Assembly (NCBI GenBank): GCA_964036665.1
Contig: OZ038526.1
Coordinates: forward strand, 6,944,001 to 7,008,000
DNA: 64,000 nucleotides
Reading direction: 5' to 3'
Source: Gordius sp. MW1
Taxonomy: Eukaryota > Nematomorpha > Gordioida > Gordea > Gordiidae
The translations under genes and the position numbers were made by a program. Positions 54,840 to 64,000 of the stretch are shown piece by piece (the first letter of the stretch is position 1; each line of letters begins with the position of its first letter). Below the pieces are notes generated by a model, which did no database searches, was not told the DNA's origin, and saw only the letters and a list, made by a program, of their open reading frames with translations.

Positions 54840-57800
54840 TCACAGATATCAGAAAACTCAGGTCGGGCCGGGCAACTTTAGTGATTTTCGGGTGAGTTTG
54901 GGCAGGCACCATAACAACATTCGAACGATTGGAAGTTTTTTAAATAATGCATTATTTCCTCACTTTTTATTTCAAAAAAAACGCAGGATTAAATTTAAAA
55001 ATAATGCCAAAAATATAACCAAATTACTGCTAAAATATAGAAATTGTCATTTCGGCTAGGCAGCTCTAATGATCTAGGCATGGCTAGGTAGAAAAATTTA
55101 AACAAATTTGACCACTGATATCATTATCAAAAAAAGTTAAAAGAAACAACTCATAAATGATACAATAGATTGGAGATCTACTAAACATAATTAATTTGTT
55201 AATTGCACTATCTGATAATTTCTATCTCTAAAAGTAAATTAAATGCATTTATAAAAGAAAAATTTTTCAATCTGCTTACTATGAATCTAAAAACATCCTC
55301 CAAATTTAGGTTATTAGTAAAAAATTATTTATATAAGTTAACTTTATGCTTAAGTTGTTTTGGCATAATAACTAACTTACATACATTATATGTCCAAATT
55401 ATGATGCTTTTAAATTTTAATCACATAAACTTTGCTGCTTATAGCACACCTGTTGTATTCTCGTTCATACGATAGCCCACAAAAAAATACTGTAAAAACT
55501 TGGTAAAGAATCATTGCAAGAGATTTTTTGCTCTTTGCCTTGATATTGTTTACTTTGCTTGTCCTAGTATGAGCAGAATGAACTTCAATCACAATAATCT
55601 AATAGGTGTTTAAAAATAAATATTATAATTTATTTAATTAAATTTTATAAATTATCTTTATTCACAAAAAATATAAGTTTAGGATACGGATAATTACATA
55701 AAATTGCAAATTTATTAACCGTTAATATGGGTAGGAGCATATTGATGCTAGTTAAATATAGTGAGGTGATAGTTGAATCTTTATAAGGATACATTAATGA
55801 TTGATCCCCGCAAAAAAATCCCTGTTTATATGGCTGCAACTTGGCTTTCATATATATGTATGGAACATGTGCTAAAATGTAAATTAAAATATCAATCTAA
55901 ATTACAAAAATATATATAATAAAGCAAAAATTTCACCATATTAGTTATAACAAAAATAATATAGAAAATTTACCTAAACTAACAATGAATAGATCTATTA
56001 CATCCCGAATCATTTTATCAAATATTTTGAAATTTAATATCATGTGTTTGACAATTCCTCGCCAAACGATATAATTTTCTCTTTTATACACTCATGTAGT
56101 GTAGAACAAATGCCTGTGCATGTTTCCTAGGCAGTATAAATATAAAACAATATGTAACATTATTTTCTGACCCCAAGAGATGCACTGTAGGTATTTTTTA
56201 TTAAATTATAAAGCTTTCGGGTCATGTGGCCTGATAACGTTAAAAGGAAATTTAACGAAATTTTTCATAAGGAATAGGGTTGTTTAAGTAATATTATGTT
56301 TTCTCAAAGTCATTTTTTGCTTATTTTTCAGGTCAATTATTAATTTTATTATTATAGGAGTAGGATGAATAATAATTTAATTATATTAGTTTGAATTTAT
56401 TTAATTTATTTGGCGGCTCTTAGTCTTTTCGCATCAAATATTAATATTTTCCATTTACACTACCTTTCATGGCATAGATTTATGATCTCTTTGATAAATT
56501 TTGAATAAATCTTATACAAATTTTCAGCTAATTGGTTCTGATCTTTCGCATTTTATCTTAGCATTTATTTTTAAGGCATATTCCATCAGGCCACAATTAT
56601 TAAAAGTTTTCATTAGCCAGCTTAATAACTTAAGCTTTTACTTGATTTCATTATTTGTTACATCGTATATTCAAAAAGGCATCTAAAGTCGACGCATCTA
56701 TGTGTGTCCTATACAAATTAAATCGGATATCTATATGTAAACAAATGTAACTCCGTTTTCTTTGACCACTAAGATCTCGAAAAATTTACGACCGATTGCT
56801 CCCAAATTTGGCCTGATTATTGTCTAGCAAATTAGATGGTTTCTAAACTTTTTATACACTTAGGGGAGCGGAAACCATGTTTTAAAAATAAAACTGTTAT
56901 CTAGGGGGCGCTAGAACAAAACGTTTTCCATAATCAATTAAAAGAGTATTACTAATTGCCCTGAAACTTTTCCTCCTATTGTTTTGTTTGCCGTTTGTGC
57001 CGCGATTTTTTAGTCACCTACTCGCAATTTTCGCCATTATATAAGTCTGTGACTAATAAAAAGTCTTAACCAACAACACCATTTTGTTGACATAAACAAC
57101 GTGCGCTTTCAAAAATTTCCTCCCCTTTCGAGCCCTCTTTTAGCACGGATCTGTCTATACCACATGGCCATACAAAAGGAGGGAAGGGGTTTAAAATTTT
57201 GATCAATAAGTCCTTTTTTATCGTACCTTAAATACTCATATATATTAACATTATACTGCATTGTAATTTTTTTATCATAAAGTCTCTTAAATATGATCAC
57301 TATTTTATCGTAAATATTCTAATATTACGTATAAATTATTTCTGTGATTGACGACTATAGGTCTGCATGCGCCAGGTCAACCCGTGGCCTGTAGTAGGAC
57401 TGTTTAAAAAGTGCGGGCCGGGCGCTCCTATTAAACAGTCATAATGATATTTTGCTCACTTTTAAAATATGAATATAAATCTAAGAAATGCGTGTAGTAC
57501 TTTAAGGAAAATAAAATCTGGGCTGTGATTTTAAATTATAATAAAGCTATTAATATGTAAAGGATTATGATTTCGTAAGCGTCAAATGAATGCCCTAATA
57601 AAATAAAAATATTTTGTTTTTGAACGACATTTTTAATTGTAAACTTTTTTAATGCCATACATTTGTAACTTTATATATAACGTTTTTAATATACAAATCC
57701 GATATCATTACTAACTTTTTCACCTATCTTAGTTATTTAATAAAATTTTAAAGTTAGCCTATTTTTATGCCTCCCAGTGTAGCCTTTAGGTGACACCCCT

Positions 57801-59700
57801 TTATTTCCGGAACTAGGCGATTTTTCCAGAATTTTTAAATTGTTTAGTCATCTAGAGCATATTGAGATGCCCCAAAAAATTTTATATAAATTGGTTCGGC
57901 CGAACCGTTAGTGGTGGTATCTGTCGGGTTAATTGAGAATTTCATAATTAAAAGATTTCTATTTTAACGTTTATTACAATTCTGGCATCAAAAGCTAATT
58001 ACCTTACCCATAAAATATTGGATAAACTGTCTTATATAAAGGTGACTTAAAAGTTAAAAAAAAAACTACAGAACTTATGGGAGAGCATTATTTGTTTACT
58101 TTTTTTAAATATCAAGCACGCGACAGTTGAATTTAATAAGGACACAAAACAGGGGAGCGTTACGAAACAGTTGAATTTCTCGTTAATGAAATAGTAAACT
58201 TATTTCCATTTTTTGTAATTTAGGACTTTAGGACCTACTACTACATTGAACAGACTGCCGACTACTTTATAGAATAGGTATTATAAATCTGCACGGGTAG
58301 GCCCAGCCAGCGCGCGGGTAGGGGCGGGCTAAAAATCTTAAACGGGCCGGGCCAAACAAGTTTAATAACAGGCTTGGGCGGGTCAAGGAAGTTTCTTAAC
58401 GGGCTCAATAGGACCTAAAATTCTGTAAACGATCCTGGTATATATATAAAATTAAATCGACCACAAAGGGGCTTTTAAAATTTTTTATAATTTTTTTAAA
58501 AATTAATTTTTAATATTTATAACAAAAAATTTATTATGACAGAATTTAATTAGATGACCGTAATCCATATATGAAATGGAAATGGTATTTATTTAATCTT
58601 AACACTTTTGAAACATTGATTTTGCATTTTTAGCTATATTAATTTTAATAAATTTGCTCATTTAGTTTATATTATATGACTACGCCTCTACATTACTTAT
58701 TAACGTAGCTTCTTTATTAAACAAATTAAACAAAATTTAATATATTTAATAATGCAATTCAAAATTAGTGTATAAAATGCTAACTAATTTTAATAAATTA
58801 AGATTATAGAAATGACTGTGAGCGCAATTAAGAACAACTGAATATCGAATCACACAAAGTGATTCATTTGCATCAATAAATAAGAGCCTTCAAAAAAGTT
58901 TTTTTAAAACCGCATTTTTGCTTAAAGAACCCATGGTATAATGTTAAAAATGTTATTTTAAGCTAAACACAACACACGGAATCATAAACTACGAAATTTT
59001 CTTAATACTTCTTTTACGGAGCAAGGTGTGAATAATAGTCAAACCCACAAAAATATTCACCTATTTAATTGCTCGGGATATCCAATATTAATAAAATCTG
59101 CAATTCACACTAAATGTTGCATAAATTTTAGATTTATTAATGGGCCGAGTCTAACGGGTTAATCTTGGTCGGCAGCTGGCTGGGCCTCGAATGCATATAA
59201 AAGATTAGGGACGGACCCGGGTGGGCTTGAAAGTTTTCCAAATAGGTACGGACGGGCCGACCTCCTAAAAAAGACCCTTTGTGGATCTTTATTCGGTATT
59301 ATTTTTGGCTAAGTTTAACTCAAGTATCTATTATACTAACTTCTAAATTAAACTAATCCTTTTAAAACCTATAACATGGTCAAAACTACACTTAAGGATA
59401 ATCTTATAACTTATATGCAAAAGGATACCATAAACCGCCATTTTATAAAGAAATTAAAACGTGCATAATTAAAGCATGCGCTTACATTAACATGTGATGT
59501 CGACTTTCGAGGATTTGATATAAAACTTGATTTTATAAAGTTATTTTATTCTCTTATTTTTAAGGGAAATTATAAAGTTTGAATTAAAAAGGTTAACATT
59601 ATTTGTATTATTGCAAAAATACCGATATTATTCATAAACCATTAGTGATAAGTTGCGATAAATAGTAAACTGTGAAATAGTGTTAAATCATTAAAGCGCT
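54840..59700. other. AT-rich repeat-bearing stretch without recognised genes
   Basis: Contains a GGTCGGGCCGGGC-type fragment at 54860-54905, an AAAGTGCGGGCCGGGCGC fragment at 57405-57425, and the element listed at 58288-59262. No frame looks coding. Confidence 0.45.
58288..59262. mobile_element. GGGCCGGGC-ended repeat, probable non-autonomous hAT-like element
   Basis: GC-rich ends (GCACGGGTAGGCCCAGCC on the left, GGTACGGACGGGCCGACC on the right) around an AT-rich noncoding centre of about 750 bases. It has the same design as the AGAGCCCTGCA elements. Exact ends and target duplication were not resolved. Confidence 0.5.
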
Positions 59701-59711
59701 GAGAGCTATAT

Positions 59712-60212
59712 TCATTTTCCGACGTTCTGAGCACTCGGCTGAACGGCCACAGATTTTCCCTTCCGCATTGATTTATTCTTCCCTCTTTCGCCACTTTTTT
59801 TGCTTGGACTAGTGGTTTTCTTGCGTTTAGTTCTACGCTTACGTCGCGTTTTAGAAGATGCTCTATCCTGGCTAGATTGATCTGATGAACTCGATCCTGT
59901 ATCAGGACGTTTACGGCTTCGCGATTGTCGACTTCTCTTCTTTCTATTAGATTTAGGAGACGCTTTGCTCTTTCTACTTCTACTCCTGGCCTTTCTTCTC
60001 GCTCGACTCTCTTTTATAGCCGCGTCCGTATCGTTAAAATTAATTTTCTCCGTGATAACTTCATTACCATTAATATGACCCATGGTCTTTGGGGAATCTT
60101 CATCGCTGCTTTGATCCCTTTTTTCAATATGAGTATTTGTTAACGAATGATTGAGATTTGAACTTACTTGAGATGGGACATCATTTTGATTTTGTGTTTT
60201 GCGCGAAGCCAT
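59712..60212 (-). CDS. basic Ser/Arg/Lys-rich protein, single exon
   Basis: A 166-codon frame with an ATG at 60212 and TGA at 59712. The first 65 residues are polar and acidic-mixed (SSDEDSPKTMGH). From residue 68 the protein is strongly basic: SRARRKARSRSRKSKAS, RKKRSRQSRSRKRPD, TRRKRRTKRKKTT. RS dipeptides suggest an SR-type splicing or RNA-binding factor, but no RRM is present. The composition would also fit a DNA-packing protein such as a sperm nuclear basic protein. No TE motif is associated. AT-rich flanks, a TATAAA-like CTATAAAC at about 60247 on the minus strand, and an AATAAA near 59545 are compatible with a small gene. Expression is unknown. Confidence 0.55.
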   Translation of the reverse strand: MASRKTQNQNDVPSQVSSNLNHSLTNTHIEKRDQSSDEDSPKTMGHINGNEVITEKINFNDTDAAIKESRARRKARSRSRKSKASPKSNRKKRSRQSRSRKRPDTGSSSSDQSSQDRASSKTRRKRRTKRKKTTSPSKKSGERGKNKSMRKGKSVAVQPSAQNVGK

Positions 60213-60239
60213 GGAATGTTGCTTTAATAAACTTTAAAA

Positions 60240-60660
60240 CACAATGTGTTTATAGAACAATTTGAATTACGTTACAACTATTTATTCTAAACTTGAATTT
60301 AAATACAGTCATTAACTTAATTACGCAATATTATTGTCGTATTAAATAATAACAAAGGACAAGTTCAAACAGCATTATCAAGATCAACTATGTGATTAAA
60401 AACCATTTTAGACCTTAAAATGGATGACAGCCCTATAACTTGCAAGCCTTAGATCTATATATTAGGGAAAATAAATAAATAAGTCCGTATTTGTTTATCT
60501 AAAATTCCGCATTTCAATGCTTAGTAAAAACTTATATTTCATCGCTTGTTGAATAAAGCTTTTAAATATTTTTTATATAGTGTCAACTTGTAAATTTTAG
60601 TCTCACGATTTCAAAATGGTTAAATGTCAATGAGTACTACAAATAGATAAGAATATTTAG
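60240..60660. other. AT-rich flank upstream of the basic ORF
   Basis: Nothing recognised besides the possible promoter of the basic ORF. Confidence 0.4.
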
Positions 60661-60679
60661 AAGCAAAAGGGACGGGGAC

Positions 60680-60802
60680 GTAGTCAGCATTGGAATTCGA
60701 GGGGGGGGGCAATAATGATTTAAAAAGGGCAAAATGATCATTTTTTGGAATTTTAATAAATTTAAGCTATTAATTGGATTTACCCATTGGCTACGCTCAT
60801 GA
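60680..60802. mobile_element. degraded CATGGGCGTA MITE
   Basis: GGGACGTAGTCAGCATTGG with a G run, to CCCATTGGCTACGCTCATG. About 125 bases, several substitutions in both ends. Confidence 0.6.
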
Positions 60803-61015
60803 AAGGGTGTCTTAACTTGAAGGAGAACCGTTGTTAATTATTGTAATATGTATAGTCAGCTGGACGCAGCTATAACCCCCCCCCCCTACTAAATCCAAAA
60901 TTTTTTTTATACTTTTTACAACACTCAATCTAACTTTAACACTCCGTCGGTCGGGTGGGGTCATAATGACCCCAAGCCGTTTAAAAACGCTGTAAAAACA
61001 AAATTAGTGAATATT

Positions 61016-61435
61016 AGAGCTGTTAAAGGAACTAGTTTAAGCATTAAAATTTTTCAAATTAATTTATAATTTAAATATTATTTAGTATTTTATTCACGGT
61101 AGCGTTTGTTAAATAAATTTTTCGTCTTATGGTAATTTATAAAGTTCATTTCCTTTAATTGGTTTTTAATTTTTATCATATTTCTAGTCCTAAATCTCAA
61201 CAGGCTGGACCTAGTTTATGAAATAAATTTTTTTGAATTAGAAAATGATGAAAAGAATGAATAAATTGAACGTTTTTTGCTTTTTACTAACCGGAATTTA
61301 ATCTTTTAGACAGTTTTCCCCATTTAAAAAAACTATTTATTAAATATAATACGCCATTACCATCAAGTGCCCCTGTGGAAAGATTATTTAGCTTGGACAA
61401 AATTTTATTTGGAGACAAGCGAACATGTCTTTTAG
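61016..61435 (+). mobile_element. deleted copy of the TAGAGCTGTTAAAGGAAC hAT
   Basis: Starts TAGAGCTGTTAAAGGAACTAG and matches 43810-43590 (inverse), then jumps to the dimerisation-domain region: [13 protein letters not shown], then [17 protein letters not shown] at about 61340-61435. Most of the transposase is deleted. The other terminus is missing. Confidence 0.75.
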
Positions 61436-61466
61436 ATGACAAGAGTAGAACATATAGACATCAAAC

Positions 61467-62340
61467 TTTATTTTTACTTCAATAACCGCTTTATCGTCAT
61501 CATATATGCCCTAAAATTCCAACATAATTTAATACACCCGGGTAAATGGCAAAACAACGTATTATAATTAGCCACTGCCAAAATTTTGGATAGTCGAGGA
61601 CCTTTTTTTGCTCTCAGAAAAATTTTTGGTAAGGACAATTTTTGGATGTCGAGCTTTTTTTCTCACTGAAAAATTTTTAAATTATTTTTTTTGGTGTCAG
61701 GAAATTTTTTTAAATTTTGCCCCCCCCCCCCCTAATTCAAAACCTGCGTACGCCCATGTTAAATCAAAGTCATTTTTTTGCTTATTTTTCACGTCAATTA
61801 TTATTATTATACAAATACATTTTTTTGCTTATTTTTCACGTCAATATTAGGGGGGGGGGGGGGGGGGGGGGTGGAGGAAAACATAATTTTTAAGGGTTTT
61901 TGTATTGACTTTTTTTATTAGGGGGGGGGGCTGCCCCCCCCCTTGGGTACGCCCATAAATCAAAATCATTTTTTTGCTTATTTCTCACGTCAATTATTAT
62001 CATAGGACGGTCGTGTCTCCTCCTGCGTGGCTAAATAAATTAAAAAATCTAATTTTGTCATTTTTTGCGCGTTAAATAAAGAGAAAAACGAACAAAAAAA
62101 TATAAAAAAAATTGCTTGAAGGCCAGGGGGCCAAAGATTTTTCCCTTGGGGGTCATGGGGCCAGGTTTTCTCTCTTGGGTGGGCCTGGGCCTTGGACCCT
62201 CTTTAACTATTTGTTTAAAAATTATCAAACTTTATTTTTACTTCAATAACCGCTTTATCATCATATATGCCCTAAAATTCCAACATAATTTAATACACCC
62301 GGGTAAATGGCAAAACAACGTTTGCCGGGTCAGCTAGTAT
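61467..62340 (-). mobile_element. CTAGCTGACCCGG repeat element, copy 3 (reverse, rearranged)
   Basis: The end at 62305-62340 reads AACGTTTGCCGGGTCAGCTA, the inverse of the family start. A ~95-bp block (ACTTTATTTTTACTTCAATA ... AAATGGCAAAACAACGT) occurs twice, at 61467-61562 and 62223-62320. Between them lie MITE pieces with long C and G runs (61715-61955) and the GGACGGTCGTGTCTCCTCCT block shared inversely with 11275 and 40360. Confidence 0.6.
61850..61871 (+). repeat. poly-G run (over 20 G)
   Basis: The longest homopolymer in the window, within a MITE piece. Such runs are hard to sequence and may not be exact in length. Confidence 0.75.
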
Positions 62341-62344
62341 AAAA

Positions 62345-63300
62345 ATAAACACACTGGCATCAAACCAGCACTCAATTAATACTACCTCGATCGCTATTAT
62401 AATTTCTCATACCCAGGGGACCCCCTTCGCTTACAATAGCGAAATAGCAAGGGCGGGGAATAGTCCCCCCCCCGCCCTTCTAAATATAATTAATATTTTT
62501 AAAGTTATGTATATGCTAGGGAAACAAAAACAGACTAAAATTCTCGGGTCTGGTTTTCAATTTGACTAATCCTAGAGAGTCAATCAATTTGGAAAAACAC
62601 ACCAAAATCCTTGGGTCTGCCTGCTGTCTCTGTTTAGGTTTTTTGACAACACTAGTAACCAATTTTATAACTAAGAAGGGGGTGAAATCAAGTAGAAAGG
62701 GTCTCAAAATGATGAGGATCTTTTCATATTTTAGCCCCAGAAGAGTTTGACTAAATTTCCAATAATTTCTGACTTCAGAAAGGGGTGAGGATGGGTGGGG
62801 GGGGCAGCAGTCCCTCCCTACCTTTCTGGTTGCTATGCTAAGGACAAGGAGGGGAGGGCACTCCACAACTATTTATACTATGAGTGACCTTGAAACAAGG
62901 GCAACGCTTAGAAGAAGAGAATTGACGCTTCTGGTTCTGACTGTGATCAGGAAGCTAATGCATTGAGAATGAGTGAACAATATAAGGGGGGGGGAGTGTG
63001 AAAATTATTATTGTGAAGAATACAACATAAAATGACAGAAGTGAATGAAGTAAAGGAAGAGGCGCCTCCTGCTTTTTAAGTGTCGCTCTCTTCTCTGTCT
63101 TCTGTCGATCGCTGCATTATGTTGACAATTCCCGAGAGTTTGAAATGGACTTGGTTGTTTTCACGCACTTTATTCTCTCCCCATTCATTAACACAACTCC
63201 GTCGCAGTTTAATCACAAAATTGCTTACCTTATAAGCATGGACGTAGCCAAGGGGGGGGGGGTCTGAGTCCAAAAATTTGTTTAAAATTATGGCTAAAAT
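62345..63300. other. noncoding stretch with MITE scraps
   Basis: Contains C runs near 62465 and G runs near 62795, 62985 and 63250. CATGGACGTAGCCAAGG at 63239 is a MITE left end, cut off where the LINE begins at about 63320. Confidence 0.45.
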
Positions 63301-63319
63301 TTCAAAAAATGATCATTTT

Positions 63320-64000
63320 GCTTGCATCTAATAGGCGAAGTTTAGTGTTTCTTGAGAACATATTGGAGTTCCAGATCCTGTTGCATTGTCTGAACCTGTT
63401 AGTGGCCTTTGTTATTTTTTCTACGACATCTAGTGTGGTGTACTTGTCCGCGCACAGAGTCACACCAAGGTATTTAACTCGGTCCGGGGGTTTAATAATA
63501 GAATTATGGCTCATAATACCTGCATTGGGTTGCGGGTTAAAGGCAAGCAGTGTGGATTTTCCTGCATTGATGATTAGGCCTCCTCGGGCTGCTTCTTTAG
63601 CATATCTATCATGCATGTTTTGTAGGTTGGTTAATGAATCGGAGATTAAGCATATATCATCGGCGAACAAAAAAGACGAGATCCTCGTGTTGTTACCATA
63701 GACTACATTGTTACTCAACAGCAAGCCATCGCTTGGGAATAAGGATCTCTTCAGTATTAAGTTCAGAACCGAGATGATGATGAGAGGGGATAAGGGGCAC
63801 CCCTGCCTAAAACCTAAGTTTGGAGTGATGGGATTTGAGAGCAGCTGATAGTGCCTAACAAAAAGTTTCTGGTTTGCATAAAGTATAAAGATGAGCCTTA
63901 TGATTTTTTTTGGTAGACCCAGTAGACATAGGGTTTCCCATATGTATAAATGCTGGATTGAGTCAAACGCTTTGGAGATTTCAAGGAAGAGTATGTACAG
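63320..64000 (-). mobile_element. LINE, second copy of the 28-31 kb family, continues past the window
   Basis: Minus strand. 63724-63302 reads LLFADDICLIS-like SFLFADDICLIS with SLTNLQNMHDRYAKEAARGG, then ADKYTTLDVVEKITKATNRF, closely matching 29223-28860. From 63724 to the window edge the match continues into the VRQGCPLS region. The 3' part after about 63320 is missing, replaced by MITE sequence. Several small differences separate the copies. Frame is mostly open here. Confidence 0.85.

Overview
This is a gene-poor, AT-rich, intron-containing eukaryotic window packed with transposable elements (TEs). The visible host genes, the GT-AG introns, the AATAAA signals and the TE set (hAT families with 8-bp target duplications, RTE-type LINEs, a Mag-like Ty3/Gypsy element) fit an arthropod, most likely an insect. 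I cannot name the species. No bacterial features, CRISPR arrays, rRNA or tRNA genes were recognised.

Layout. 1-892: C-terminal half of an SLC45-type sugar/proton transporter on +. About 1.3-15.5 kb: direct repeats, a foldback hAT derivative (5,218-6,252), LINE tails, a hAT with perfect 8-bp target duplication (9,418-11,733) carrying two nested elements, a 141-bp tandem repeat, and a decayed second hAT. 14.5-24.9 kb: a three-layer nest in which an RTE LINE is split by a hAT (15,491-24,091), which is split by a young Ty3/Gypsy LTR element (15,568-19,918). Each insertion carries a perfect target duplication, so the order is readable. 25.4-49.2 kb: a minus-strand acetyl-CoA synthetase (AceCS) gene of at least twelve exons. 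Its upstream exons are mostly open, but its 3' exons carry a stop, frameshifts and lost splice acceptors, so I call it a decaying unprocessed pseudogene. Its introns hold a near full-length LINE (28.1-31.5 kb), many small hAT MITEs, and a multi-level nest (39.4-48.1 kb) containing a 2.6-kb foldback palindrome. 51.9-53.1 kb: two short minus-strand protein relics, one a retroelement-like C terminus and one a PAP2 phosphatase fragment. 53.1-59.7 kb: AT-rich, with repeats only. 59.7-60.2 kb: a single-exon, very basic Ser/Arg-rich ORF on minus. 60.6-64.0 kb: more hAT relics and a LINE copy leaving the window.

How the pieces relate. Only three host loci are visible (SLC45, AceCS, the basic ORF). 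The rest is TE layering. Its most distinctive element is a hAT whose ends are roughly 1-kb inverted arms made of ~33-bp subrepeats; several small foldback elements in the window share its termini and probably derive from it. I did not find a convincing new gene system.
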